Shown piece by piece: positions 34,192-42,495 of a DNA stretch of 64,000 bases. The position numbers and the translations under genes were made by a program. The stretch covers positions 124,001 to 188,000 of the forward strand of contig JAEWRI010000001.1 in the NCBI GenBank assembly GCA_023460085.1, read 5' to 3'. This DNA is from Bacillota bacterium (lineage in GTDB: Bacteria > Bacillota > Clostridia > Christensenellales > SZUA-584). The notes under the pieces were generated by a model. It was not told the origin of the DNA. It ran no database searches and saw nothing but the letters and a program-made list of their open reading frames with translations. Within the stretch, counting starts at the first letter, position 1, and every line of letters starts with the position of its first letter.

Positions 34192-34595
34192 CTAATGCCC
34201 GCGGTGCTTTTCCTTTCGCTTGCACACCTGCAGCGCAAACCGCGCCGCTTCCCGCTCCCGCCCCCGTTCCGCGCGGTGATGCCGCGCCTCCAGCGCTCCC
34301 GCCTCGCGCTGCGCGGCCAGCGCGGACTGCGCCTGCTGCCGGGCCTTCGCGGCCTCGCGCTGACGGCGTTTAGGGCTGCGCGCGTCGGAGCGAGTGCGCT
34401 GCCGCCGAACACCGCTTTCCCGAACCGCAGCGCGGCGTATTCACGCAGCACGAATTCGTACACCTGACGCGGCGACGGCTCCGCGCCGAATACATGGCGC
34501 GCCGCGCGACATCCGCCCTCCTCGCGCACCTCCGCCACCGCCACAAAAAACTGCCCGTCGTGGAAAACGCTGAGCACCGCTTCGATTTCTTGCAT
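34192..34595 (-). pseudogene. yjdF: Frameshifted yjdF (DUF2992) gene
   Basis: The first part reads MQEIEAVLSVFHDGQFFVAVAEV, then REEGGCRAARHVFGAEPSP and YEFVLREYAALRFGKA, matching the YjdF N-terminus. The typical C-terminus is in the -1 frame: RSPKRRQREAAKARQQAQSA and later ALQVCKRKEKHRGH, ending at 34192. The break lies near 34415-34425. Total length is 404 nt, one base short of 135 codons, so a single-base deletion explains it. The slip region CGGGAAAG is not a proper heptamer, so programmed frameshifting is unlikely; assembly error is possible. AGGAGG precedes the ATG at 34595. YjdF function is unknown. Confidence 0.8.
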
Positions 34596-34605
34596 AAAAA
34601 AATCC

Positions 34606-34636
34606 CTCCTGTTTCTGTGGTTACACAAAACAGAAG
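34606..34636 (-). promoter_or_regulatory. Shine-Dalgarno-sequestering hairpin before yjdF
   Basis: On the minus strand CTTCTGTTTTGTG (34636-34624) pairs with CACAGAAACAGGAG (34619-34606) around TAAC, with one bulged A. It locks the AGGAGG ribosome-binding site, as expected for a translational riboswitch output. Confidence 0.75.
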
Positions 34637-34722
34637 AGATGGGACAAGAGGCCCGCGGCCTCCAGGTTACTGACACTTGCGTGCGCGCGGACTACCATAC
34701 CGCGCTGTGTTTCTATCTCTCC
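34637..34722 (-). promoter_or_regulatory. Probable yjdF-motif riboswitch aptamer
   Basis: Between the promoter at 34729-34757 and the sequestering hairpin lies an 86-nt structured, GC-rich leader with a GAGGCC/GGCCTC hairpin and conserved-looking single-stranded stretches. yjdF genes in Firmicutes are often preceded by the yjdF-motif RNA, which binds azaaromatic compounds. I assign it from position and the downstream gene, not from a covariance match. Confidence 0.55.
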
Positions 34723-34728
34723 GCCGCC

Positions 34729-34757
34729 ACTATACCACGGGGCTTCCGTGAAATCAA
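34729..34757 (-). promoter_or_regulatory. Promoter of the yjdF leader
   Basis: TTGATT (34757-34752) and TATAGT (34734-34729) are separated by 17 nt. The -35 box overlaps the last codons of the sirtuin gene. Confidence 0.75.
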
Positions 34758-35470
34758 ACGTGAATCTGCGAGAGCGTCTGACCGATGGGCGCGCAGATGC
34801 GCAGCGCCGCGCGGGCGTCGTACGCCGTAGATGATTTGTTGAGCAGCACCAGGCTGCCGCCCTCGAAGTAATCGATGAGCCCCGCCGCCGGATACACCGC
34901 AAGCGACGTGCCGCCCACGATGAGCATGTCCGCTTCGGAGATGGCGCGCACCGCGGCGTCGATGACGTCCGCGTCCAGCGGCTCCTCGTAGAGCACGACG
35001 TCCGGGCGAATGATGCCGCCGCATTCGCAGCGCGGCACGCCCTCGCAGCCTAGGATAGCGTCCAGCCCATAGCGCTTGCGGCACTTCATGCAGGTATTGC
35101 GGTGCACGCTGCCGTGCAGCTCCAGCACGTTCTGGCTGCCCGCCATCTGGTGCAGCCCGTCGATGTTCTGCGTCACCACCGCCGAAAGCTTCCCCGCGGC
35201 CTCCAGCTCTGCCAGCTTACAATGCGCGGCGTTGGGCTTTACACCGGGGCACAGCAGCTTATCCCGGTAGAACGCGTAGAACTCGTCCGGGTGCGCCATA
35301 AAGAACGAATGGCTCAGCATGGTCTCGGGCGGATATGGGTACCGTTCGCGGTAGAGGCCGTCCTCGCTGCGGAAGTCCTTCAGCCCGCTCTCGGTGGACA
35401 CGCCCGCGCCGCCGAAGAATACGATGCTTCGGCTCCCGTCAATCATCTGCTGCAACGCTTCTATGCTCAT
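34754..35470 (-). CDS. cobB: NAD-dependent protein deacylase, sirtuin family
   Basis: This 238-residue enzyme removes acyl groups from lysines while consuming NAD. The NAD-binding signature reads FFGGAGVSTESGLKDFRSEDGLY. VTQNIDGLHQMAGS and the catalytic His in LHGSVHRNTC follow. The structural zinc site is CMKC plus a close pair in RCECGG (C-x-C rather than the usual C-x2-C). VGGTSLAVYPAAGLI is the C-terminal NAD-pocket motif. GGGAGGTG precedes the ATG at 35470. The yjdF unit lies immediately downstream. Confidence 0.93.
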   Translation of the reverse strand: MSIEALQQMIDGSRSIVFFGGAGVSTESGLKDFRSEDGLYRERYPYPPETMLSHSFFMAHPDEFYAFYRDKLLCPGVKPNAAHCKLAELEAAGKLSAVVTQNIDGLHQMAGSQNVLELHGSVHRNTCMKCRKRYGLDAILGCEGVPRCECGGIIRPDVVLYEEPLDADVIDAAVRAISEADMLIVGGTSLAVYPAAGLIDYFEGGSLVLLNKSSTAYDARAALRICAPIGQTLSQIHV

Positions 35471-35528
35471 ATCGTCACCTCCCGCCTATCATAGCACAAA
35501 CGCGCCGCTCCGGCGCATTTTTCCCGGT

Positions 35529-35673
35529 CAGCGCACAGATAATCCATGAAATACACGCGTTTCGCCACGCTGCCCCGTCAATATGGCCCGCGCGGATGAA
35601 GCCGCGGATCGCCCGGCTCCATGCGCCGCAGAAGCAGGCGCTCCGTCTCCACCGGTGCGAAGCAGAGGCTCAT
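35529..35673 (-). pseudogene. Decayed GNAT N-acetyltransferase remnant
   Basis: The ATG at 35673 overlaps the stop of the upstream hydrolase (ATGA). It begins MSLCFAPVETERLLLRRMEPGD, the classic first beta-strand of a GNAT enzyme, but stops after 31 codons. In the +1 frame from 35603 the DNA reads GFIRAGHIDGAAWRNACISW, which resembles the last part of a GNAT domain. The middle of the gene, about 130 residues, is therefore missing. This is best explained by an internal deletion. Confidence 0.6.
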
Positions 35674-36233
35674 TGCCCGGCCTCCGCCGCCTGCGTGCAC
35701 AGCGCGGTCACCGCTTTCAGTATGGCAAGGCTGCCCCTCGCGTCGCCCGGCAGCTCCAGCCGGTGATCCGCGTCCTCCGGCTGCAGCAGGTAAACGCCCG
35801 CGCTTTCGCAAAGCGCGCACAGCGCTTCCGCGTCAACGTGCGGATCCGCCGTGCCCGAAACGACGGCCTCAATGCCCGCCCCGGCACGAACATAGGGCAG
35901 CGCCTCCGGTATGGGCGTCAGCAGTATATGCCGCGCACGAATGTTCAGCGTCTCTGCCGCCCACAGCGCGACAACGGTGCCGAGGCTCTTGGACACGAAC
36001 ACGACGTCGCGGTATGCCCGCAGATCCAGCGCCTCCAGCTGAGTGCGCGCGGCCTCCCGCAGCGCCGCCAGCGCGGCCTCCCTGGAAGCCGAACGCTTCA
36101 TGATATCGCCGTATCGGATGTCTGCCAGCCCGTATCCCCGCGAGTCGAACGCGAAGCGCGCGTAGTACAGCAGCGGGTGGTCTATCCCATAGTTGCCGCC
36201 CGGAAAGAAGACCGCCATTCGTTTCCCGTCCAT
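35670..36233 (-). CDS. Small alpha/beta hydrolase
   Basis: This 187-residue protein begins with MAVFFPGGNYGIDHPLLYYA, typical of a small alpha/beta-hydrolase. The nucleophile elbow is VFVSKSLGTVVALW with Ser in S-x-S-x-G form. The acid Asp is in SGTADPHVD and the His in DADHRLELPGD, so the catalytic triad appears complete. I chose the ATG at 36233 behind GGGAGGG. It was probably cotranscribed with the now broken GNAT gene. The substrate is unknown. Confidence 0.78.
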   Translation of the reverse strand: MDGKRMAVFFPGGNYGIDHPLLYYARFAFDSRGYGLADIRYGDIMKRSASREAALAALREAARTQLEALDLRAYRDVVFVSKSLGTVVALWAAETLNIRARHILLTPIPEALPYVRAGAGIEAVVSGTADPHVDAEALCALCESAGVYLLQPEDADHRLELPGDARGSLAILKAVTALCTQAAEAGQ

Positions 36234-36303
36234 ACGCCCTCCCTTGCGCCATATTCCTTTTATTGATAGTATCACAGCGCGCGCGGCAGTAAAAGCGTGG
36301 CAT

Positions 36304-36336
36304 AAAAAAACCTCCATTGCCGAGACAATGAAGGTT
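36304..36336 (-). terminator. Terminator after the small Lys/Gln-rich gene
   Basis: AACCTTCATTG and CAATGGAGGTT form an 11-bp stem with one mismatch and a 6-nt loop, followed by seven T residues on the minus strand. It lies 13 nt after the stop of the 26-codon frame. Confidence 0.88.
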
Positions 36337-36348
36337 ATCCCGATTTCG

Positions 36349-36429
36349 TCAGGATTCGTCGCTGGTCTGTTTTTTCCGGTTCTGCTTGCTCTGCTTGCGA
36401 TTCTTCTGCTCGTTCATGCGGCTATCCAC
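36349..36429 (-). CDS. Small Lys/Gln-rich protein, 26 aa
   Basis: A 26-residue frame, GTG start at 36429, with AAAGGAGAAG at good spacing. The product is strongly basic and hydrophilic (NEQKNRKQSKQNRKKQ core) and ends TSDES. A strong terminator directly follows, and the frame has no overlap with other genes, so it is probably a real transcript. I do not recognise the family. An alternative start is the ATG four codons in. Confidence 0.55.
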   Translation of the reverse strand: MDSRMNEQKNRKQSKQNRKKQTSDES

Positions 36430-36533
36430 GGCGCTTCTCCTTTCTGATTGCTGCTGTTATTATTCTCAATGCGCGGCGCTGCCTATTCAGCCGGGTTTCG
36501 CGCTTGGCATGGATGAATATGGTCCCGCCGCGG

Positions 36534-36938
36534 CTATCTGCGGACTGCGGCGCTTCGGTTCATATAGCCTCCTACGATAAACAGCACCGGCATAACAAAC
36601 ATGACGATCCCGCCCACGTTGAACGAGAACACCAGCCCCAGCACCGTCAGCACGGTGAGCACGATGCCCGTGACGATAAAAAACTGCGATTTTTCCGGGT
36701 TGTCCGCGTACCGCACGCCCAGTATGCCAACCGCCAAATCGACGGCGGCCGGTATCAGAAACGCCAGAAACAGCATACCGCCCACCCACGCGCTCAGCGA
36801 GCCCAGCCAGCTGCCCAGCAGCGCGCTCATCGCGGAGCCGAGAAACAGCGCAAACAGCATCAGCAGCGCGAATATACATCCGAATACGATATAGACGATG
36901 CTGACAACCTTCAGCATCACTTTACCAGGCGTATCCAT
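36534..36938 (-). CDS. Four-helix membrane protein, unknown function
   Basis: This 134-residue protein has four transmembrane segments, at about 9-32, 48-70, 84-104 and 106-126, with few polar residues between. The segment sequences (SIVYIVFGCIFALLMLFALFLG, FFIVTGIVLTVLTVLGLVFS) resemble small DUF-type membrane proteins of clostridia. GGGAGGAAAG precedes the ATG at 36938. No catalytic motif is visible. Confidence 0.75.
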   Translation of the reverse strand: MDTPGKVMLKVVSIVYIVFGCIFALLMLFALFLGSAMSALLGSWLGSLSAWVGGMLFLAFLIPAAVDLAVGILGVRYADNPEKSQFFIVTGIVLTVLTVLGLVFSFNVGGIVMFVMPVLFIVGGYMNRSAAVRR

Positions 36939-37017
36939 TCTTTCCTCCCATGTTTTTTCTAGTTCTATGGAGTGTGCCCGATTTTATGTATCCGGCGGGC
37001 GATGCCAATGCCGCAAG

Positions 37018-37041
37018 AAAAAAGGAGCCGTTTCCGGCCCC
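37018..37041 (-). terminator. Terminator of the DegV-family gene
   Basis: GGGGCCG-GAAA-CGGCTCC is a 7-bp stem (one G-T pair) with a GNRA-type tetraloop, followed by six T residues. It lies 15 nt after the stop codon. Confidence 0.9.
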
Positions 37042-37055
37042 TTGTACGATGGCTG

Positions 37056-37928
37056 CTATTTGATTTCCTTGCCCATGAATATGACGGCCAGCACGCCGGG
37101 GCCGGTGTGGCACCCGATGACGGGGCCGACGTCCTGTATCTCGATGCCGGAAAAATTCACGTTCTCCGCCATGAGCTCCTTCATTTTTACCGCCGCCTCC
37201 ATGTTGTTGGCGTGCAGCACAAACGCCGTCTGCGCCTCCGGCTCTTCCACATACTGCTGTATGGTATCCAGGAAGAAGCGCTGTATTTTCTTGCTGCCCT
37301 TCACCTTGTCCGCCGCGACGATCTTGCCCTCGCTGTTGAGCTTCAGTATGGGCTTCACGTCGAGTATGGTGCCGATGGCGGCCGCCGCGCCGGAAAGCCT
37401 TCCGCCGCGCTTCAGGTAATTGAGATCGTCCACCGAGAACCACGCGTGGGAACGCAGCCGGTTCTGCAGCACCCATTCCTTGATCTCGTCCATCGATTTG
37501 CCCTCGTCCTTGAGCACCTGCGCGAACATCACCAGCTGGCCCGCGCCCATCGAGATGCGCAGCGTATCGACGATTTCGATGCGCGCGTCGGGGTATTCCT
37601 CCAGCACCGCCTTTTTGGCAAGGTGGCACAGATCGTAGTGTCCGCTGAGCGCCGAGGAAAACGAGAGGTACAGCACGTCTTTGCCGCTCTTGACCATGTC
37701 GCGGAAGAAATCCGCAATGTCCGCGGGCGGGCGCGTGGAGGTATTGGCCTCGGCGCCGTCTGCAAGCTGCTCATAGAATCCGACAAAATCCGTGTTGCGT
37801 CCCAGATCGAACAGCTTTTCCTCGCCGTCGACCGTGTAGGGCATCAGGAAAACCGGAATGCCATGGGCATCGGCATACGAATATGGGATCTCCGTATCCG
37901 AGTCCGTCGCCAGTATAAATTCACGCAT
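37056..37928 (-). CDS. DegV family fatty-acid-binding protein
   Basis: This 290-residue protein belongs to the DegV/FakB family, which presents bound fatty acids to a kinase for incorporation into phospholipid. The N-terminus reads FILATDSDTEIPYSYADAHGIPVFLMPYTVDGEE. STRPPADIADFF is the central conserved segment, LYLSFSSALSGHYD carries the Ser region, and the C-terminal VIGCHTGPGVLAVIFMG is diagnostic. No FakA kinase lies in the window. Confidence 0.9.
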   Translation of the reverse strand: MREFILATDSDTEIPYSYADAHGIPVFLMPYTVDGEEKLFDLGRNTDFVGFYEQLADGAEANTSTRPPADIADFFRDMVKSGKDVLYLSFSSALSGHYDLCHLAKKAVLEEYPDARIEIVDTLRISMGAGQLVMFAQVLKDEGKSMDEIKEWVLQNRLRSHAWFSVDDLNYLKRGGRLSGAAAAIGTILDVKPILKLNSEGKIVAADKVKGSKKIQRFFLDTIQQYVEEPEAQTAFVLHANNMEAAVKMKELMAENVNFSGIEIQDVGPVIGCHTGPGVLAVIFMGKEIK

Positions 37929-38095
37929 GGGTTGTCCTCCTGTTTAATAATGATAGATGATTCCACGCGGAGCGCTGCCCCGTAAAGCTTCTTCCATTGT
38001 TCAAAGAAAGAAATTCAGGGCGGAGCATTGGACTCCGCCAGACTGATTATTCACTATAAAATTCAGTGAAATGTTAGTCCGTCGCCATAATAGTA

Positions 38096-39544
38096 TCATT
38101 TATCCGCTTTTTTTACAAGGCGAACGAAAAACTCCACACCTTCGCGCAGCGACGCGACGCTCAGCCGCTCTCCCACCGCGTGTATGGTGCCCAGATCTTC
38201 GCTGAGCGAACGGAAGGGCTGGAAGCGGTATACGCCGTCCGCGACAGCCGCGTACCAGCGTGAATCCGTGGCGGCGATCATGAGGTACGGGGAAACCACG
38301 TATTCCGGATATACCGCGGAAACGGAATCCGCGATGACGCGGTACGCTTCGCTTTCGGATGAGGACACGCCGGAAGGGTTGTACCCCTGCGCGGAAACCT
38401 CCACGGTGCCGCGCGTCAACTTGCGCACGTGCGCCAGCACGTCGTCCAGCGTTTCGCCCGGCGCGATGCGGAAGTTGACCACCGCCTCCGCGCGGTCCGC
38501 CAGCACGTTGGGCGCGCCCGAGCCGCGCAGCATCGTGGGAGCGGCCGTGGTGCGCACCATCGCCGCGCCCGTCGCGCCCGCCGCGAGGCCCTTCAGCAGC
38601 AGCGGCTTCGTGATGAACAGGTTCGCCGCGATCACGTTCAGCGGGAACTTCATGTATCCGCCCACCGCCTTCAGCATCGCGCGCATCGGCCCGTTCAGCG
38701 AAGACTTCATCGGGTGCTTCTCGATGGCGACGATGGCCTTCGCCAGCGTGCCCACCGCCGTTTCTTTGGGCGGCCGGGAGGCATGCCCGCCCGCGGACTT
38801 CGCCGTAAGCCGGATATCCGCGTAGCCCTTTTCGCAGATGCCGATGGTCGCCACCATGGCGCCGATGCCCAGCATTTTGCCGTCCATCACCACGCCGCCC
38901 TCGTCGATGACGAAGTCCAGACGGATGCCCTCCTGCTTCAGCTTCTCGACGATTCTGACGGCACCCAGACAGCCCATGGATTCCTCGTCGTGGCCGATGG
39001 CGATGTAAACGTCGCGTTTGGGCGCATAGCCCTCGCGCAGCAGGTGCTCCACGCTGTCAAACAGGCACGCCACCTGCCCCTTCATGTCGATGGCCCCGCG
39101 GCCCCAGACGTAACCGTCCGCGATGTCGCCCGAGAACGGCGCGTGCGGCCAGTCACCCCGCGTGGCCTCCTCTACCGGCACCACGTCGATATGGGCCATC
39201 ATCAGGAAAGGCTTTTGGTCCGATCCGGATCCCTTCCAGCGGTACAGCAGGCTGTATTCGTTGACGACCTCGCGCTCGAGCGCCTGATGCAGCAGCGGGT
39301 ACGTCTTCTTCAGGTATTCGTGCAGCCCGAGGAAAGCCTTTGCGTCCACGCCTTCCTGCGTCACGGAGGTGATGGTTTCGTACTGAATGAGGCCGGAGAG
39401 GTGCTCCGCCAGCATGCCCTCGTCCAGTGCCAGCGGCTCCGCCTTCGGCGCTTCGGCACGGCGCGGCTTTTTGCGGAGGGTATTCATCGTCAGCACCGCG
39501 AACAGCAGCACCAGCAGGCCAAGGATGATATAGACAACGATCAT
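38096..39544 (-). CDS. M20-family metallopeptidase, membrane-anchored
   Basis: This 482-residue protein has an N-terminal transmembrane anchor (VVYIILGLLVLLFAVLTMN) and a carboxypeptidase-like M20 domain. Metal ligands and catalytic residues are in FLMMAHIDVVPV, VWGRGAIDMKGQ, IGHDEESMGCLGA and VIDEGG. The type is close to the carboxypeptidase S/PM20D1 branch. The ATG at 39544 overlaps the stop of the upstream membrane protein (TAATG). The recurring trio M20 peptidase plus two membrane proteins suggests uptake and hydrolysis of a peptide or N-acyl amino acid. Confidence 0.88.
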   Translation of the reverse strand: MIVVYIILGLLVLLFAVLTMNTLRKKPRRAEAPKAEPLALDEGMLAEHLSGLIQYETITSVTQEGVDAKAFLGLHEYLKKTYPLLHQALEREVVNEYSLLYRWKGSGSDQKPFLMMAHIDVVPVEEATRGDWPHAPFSGDIADGYVWGRGAIDMKGQVACLFDSVEHLLREGYAPKRDVYIAIGHDEESMGCLGAVRIVEKLKQEGIRLDFVIDEGGVVMDGKMLGIGAMVATIGICEKGYADIRLTAKSAGGHASRPPKETAVGTLAKAIVAIEKHPMKSSLNGPMRAMLKAVGGYMKFPLNVIAANLFITKPLLLKGLAAGATGAAMVRTTAAPTMLRGSGAPNVLADRAEAVVNFRIAPGETLDDVLAHVRKLTRGTVEVSAQGYNPSGVSSSESEAYRVIADSVSAVYPEYVVSPYLMIAATDSRWYAAVADGVYRFQPFRSLSEDLGTIHAVGERLSVASLREGVEFFVRLVKKADK

Positions 39545-40248
39545 TATGCTTCCTTCCTTTTTCTCTGCGCGACGTACATCCACCGCGCCAGCAGTACCGC
39601 CAGCACCGACATCACCGGGATGAGTATGCCCGCGATATCGAGCGTACCCGGCATCAGCATGAACAGCGCGACGATCAGCAGCGTGGGAATCACCGCGAGC
39701 CGCCAGCTCTTGGAGATGAACACCACGCCCAGCGCGCCGAACAGCGCGGGGATCACATAGCCGTCCGACAGGCTGAACACCTGCTTCAGCGTCGGGTCGG
39801 CGTTGATGAGGTTGGCGATGGGAATGACGAGCACGAGGCCGACGAGCAGTATCAGCGTGGTCACGATGGACGACACCGCCACCGCGATGGTGGACAGCAC
39901 CTCGCCCTGCTCTGAAGAGGGGCTGACGCCCACCTTGCTCATCGTCACCTGCGCGGCGGGAACCTTCATGTTGGCAAGGTTGCCCGTCACGAACGCGAGG
40001 TACGTGCCGCCGGAGCCTATCATCGGGGAGTAGTTGAACACCTCGATAAGGCCGATGGCCCAGTACATGGGAATGATGGCGACCGCGCCCTCCAGAAAGG
40101 AATTGCGATCGGGCACCACGCCGTAGATCAGACAGAAAAGCAGCGGCACCGCCAACAGCACAAGCAGCGCGCCTACCGTCCAGATGCGCCCGATGCGGTG
40201 GGTCTGCTCGTCGTATTCATTGAGCATCAAGCCCGGTTTGTTTGCCAT
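39544..40248 (-). CDS. Membrane protein, partner of DUF5058 protein
   Basis: This 234-residue protein has six hydrophobic segments, starting with VGALLVLLAVPLLFCLIYGVV and ending with LDIAGILIPVMSVLAVLLARWMYVA. A conserved middle part reads YSPMIGSGGTYLAFVTGNLANMKVPA. It is translationally coupled to the M20 peptidase and lies 1 nt after the DUF5058 gene. It probably forms a two-component transporter with DUF5058; the substrate is unknown. Confidence 0.72.
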   Translation of the reverse strand: MANKPGLMLNEYDEQTHRIGRIWTVGALLVLLAVPLLFCLIYGVVPDRNSFLEGAVAIIPMYWAIGLIEVFNYSPMIGSGGTYLAFVTGNLANMKVPAAQVTMSKVGVSPSSEQGEVLSTIAVAVSSIVTTLILLVGLVLVIPIANLINADPTLKQVFSLSDGYVIPALFGALGVVFISKSWRLAVIPTLLIVALFMLMPGTLDIAGILIPVMSVLAVLLARWMYVAQRKRKEA

Positions 40249-40249
40249 G

Positions 40250-41071
40250 TCAAGCCACCCCCATAAACAGCCCGTGATATACGATGGACAGCGCCACCGC
40301 GCCTATCATCGATACGGGCAGCGCGAAGTTCTCCAGCCATTTCGCCTTCGTCAGCTTGATTATCGCGCCGAAGACGAGCATGAGCACAACGCCGGTTATC
40401 AGCGTCAGTATCTGTGCCTTGAATCCCGCGAGATACTGGCCCGCCGAGGCCAGCTGCGTACCCGACGCCTCGTTGGCTTTCTCCGCCAGCCCCGCCGCGT
40501 ACTGCTGTATGTTGCCGAGGTTGGCAAACGCGCTGAGACCCTTGGCGACGAACTGCCCGCCCATTACGGCGATGATGCCCATGAACAGTGCGTCGGTCAG
40601 CGTCTGGCTCCACTTCGGGTCCTTCTGGCCCACGCGCAGCAGCTTGCGCTGGTACCACTTGAGGCCGAAGATGTTGAACAGCGGCCCCGCGATGATGCCC
40701 AGCGTCATCACCCAGATGACGCTCGCGAATATGGACAGCGTCATCTGTCCGCCCGCCGCCTCCAGCACCTTGCCCGCCGCGATGGTCTCATACGACATCG
40801 AGCCGATGACCGACAGGCGAATCCACGCGAGCGGGGTGCCTATCGACGCGGCCAGCGCGATCATCGCCAGCACGATGGGCACCGACGGCACGATGGAGAA
40901 TGTGCCGCTGGAAACCGCCGCCTCGCGCATCAGCTTCGCGGGAATGCCGAGCTGTTTGCCGCGCTTTACCGCGCGCACCAGAAACACCACCGACTGTGTG
41001 AGCACAAACAATATGATGATACCGCCCATGATGTACATGAAGGCACCGTTCATCAGTTTCTCTACAGGCAT
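40250..41071 (-). CDS. DUF5058 family membrane protein
   Basis: This 273-residue protein has about seven transmembrane helices. Typical parts are GGIIILFVLTQSVVFLVRAVKRG, SGTFSIVPSVPIVLAMIALAASIGTPLAWIRLSVIGSMSYE and FALPVSMIGAVALSIVYHGLFM. I recognise the DUF5058 pattern, which in gut clostridia is usually encoded with the protein downstream and an M20 peptidase. The start has a GGAAGTG at rather long spacing. Confidence 0.75.
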   Translation of the reverse strand: MPVEKLMNGAFMYIMGGIIILFVLTQSVVFLVRAVKRGKQLGIPAKLMREAAVSSGTFSIVPSVPIVLAMIALAASIGTPLAWIRLSVIGSMSYETIAAGKVLEAAGGQMTLSIFASVIWVMTLGIIAGPLFNIFGLKWYQRKLLRVGQKDPKWSQTLTDALFMGIIAVMGGQFVAKGLSAFANLGNIQQYAAGLAEKANEASGTQLASAGQYLAGFKAQILTLITGVVLMLVFGAIIKLTKAKWLENFALPVSMIGAVALSIVYHGLFMGVA

Positions 41072-41380
41072 AGCCGAACATCACTTCCTTATAACAAATT
41101 CAGAATTGACATGATCCTACAGATTGCGCCTTATTATACCCCCTTTGGGGCATGCGGCGCAACCGCATATCGGCAGGGCATGGTAAAGAACCGCGTTTCA
41201 AAACGGCGAGAAAACATGATACGGCGGTCATTGAGAACGGATAATGTACAAAAAGGATCTGCTTATGCAAGCGCACCGTCGAACCGCCCCGTGGAGGGAA
41301 AGGCGCTGACTGCCGCCTGACGGATAGGAGCTCACCCGTCATGACAGTACGCGCATTCGATGTTGCCCTCGGGGCAGGTT
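41072..41380. other. Gene-free region with promoter of the DUF5058 operon
   Basis: TATAAT (41138-41133) with a weak TTGCGC (41162-41157) 18 nt upstream is the likely promoter of the DUF5058-M20 operon. The remaining roughly 220 nt up to the asparaginase stop show no gene, RNA motif or terminator that I can support. Confidence 0.5.
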
Positions 41381-42394
41381 TTATGAAATCGCGGGAATCA
41401 CCTCGGGCAACGTCACTTCGCCGCAGAAGGAGGTGTACATCCTGTGGCGGACTTCCGCCAAGTCGGAGGTGTGACCGAGCACCCACATGAGCTTGGTGAC
41501 GGCGCACTCGCTCGTCATGTCGAAGCCCTGCAGTATGCCGGAGTCCAGCGCGAGCCTGCCCGGCTCGTACACCGTCAGGTCGGAGGGCTCGTACCGGCAC
41601 TGCGTGGTCAGCAGCACGGCGACGCCCTGCGCCAGCAGCGCGGTGATGCCGTCCAGCAGGTTTCGGCGCAGACAGTGGATGCCGCCCAGCCCGAAGCCCT
41701 CTATCACCACGCCGCGAAAGCCCATCTCGCCGAGCCGTTCGAAGATCTCCGGATGCGTTCCCGGTATCAGCTTGAGCAGAAACACGCGCGTGTCCAGCGC
41801 GTCGTCCAGCGCGAAGGGCCCCGGCGACGCCGTCTGCGCCTCCGGGCTGAGGCGCACCCGTCCGTGGCGTACTTCCCCCACCGGCGCGGCGTTGATGCTC
41901 TCGAACGCGTCGCGGCTCGTCGTGCGCACCTTGGCTACGCGGCAGCCGCGCATGATGCGCCCGTCGAACACGACATGAACGCCCCGCAGCGGGCTGGACG
42001 CGGCCAGCAGCGCGTGCCGCAGGTTGCGCTTTGCGTCGGTATGCGGGTGGTCTATGGGCAGCTGAGAGCCGGTGATGATTACGGGCTTATTCACGCCGCG
42101 CAGCATGAAGGACAGCATGGAGGCGGTATAGGCCATGGTATCGGTGCCGTGCAGCACCACCACGCCGTCGTAATCCGCGAGGCATGCATAGACCTCGCGC
42201 GCGATTTCGCGCCACTCCTCCGGCTGTATGTTGGAGCTGTCCAGGCTGAACAGCGTGCGCGTATCCAGCGAAAATACGCGCGCCCTCGGCACGCGCGACA
42301 GTATGTCCCGGGCGGACAGCGTGGGCACCAGCCCCGCCGCGCCCGTCGTGCAGGCGATCGTCCCCCCGGTGGAGATCACCACCAGCTTCTTCAT
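41381..42394 (-). CDS. ansA: L-asparaginase, type I
   Basis: This 337-residue enzyme hydrolyses asparagine to aspartate and ammonia. The first catalytic Thr is in VVISTGGTIACTTG and the second motif is VVVLHGTDTMAYTASML. TGSQLPIDHPHTDAKRNL is typical of cytoplasmic type I. There is no signal peptide, which supports the type. I chose the ATG at 42394, which has GAGG at 8-nt spacing; another ATG lies 6 nt upstream. Confidence 0.92.
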   Translation of the reverse strand: MKKLVVISTGGTIACTTGAAGLVPTLSARDILSRVPRARVFSLDTRTLFSLDSSNIQPEEWREIAREVYACLADYDGVVVLHGTDTMAYTASMLSFMLRGVNKPVIITGSQLPIDHPHTDAKRNLRHALLAASSPLRGVHVVFDGRIMRGCRVAKVRTTSRDAFESINAAPVGEVRHGRVRLSPEAQTASPGPFALDDALDTRVFLLKLIPGTHPEIFERLGEMGFRGVVIEGFGLGGIHCLRRNLLDGITALLAQGVAVLLTTQCRYEPSDLTVYEPGRLALDSGILQGFDMTSECAVTKLMWVLGHTSDLAEVRHRMYTSFCGEVTLPEVIPAIS

Positions 42395-42441
42395 TCCCAT
42401 ATCCTCAGCGCGCTTAGGGCGCGCCATCTCCCCGCAAACAC

Positions 42442-42463
42442 AAAAAGCCCTGGCAGGCTTTTT
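42442..42463. terminator. Bidirectional-type terminator between kinase-like gene and ansA
   Basis: AAAAAGCC and GGCTTTTT form a perfect 8-bp stem around 6 nt. On the minus strand it ends transcription from the kinase-like gene before ansA. Confidence 0.82.
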
Positions 42464-42495
42464 GCAAAGTCACGTTATCGCTTCCCGGCGCGCAA

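Noticed and set aside
34410..34430. Programmed -1 frameshifting in yjdF
   Set aside because: The local CGGGAAAG does not allow good re-pairing in the P and A sites and no downstream pseudoknot is evident. A deletion is simpler.
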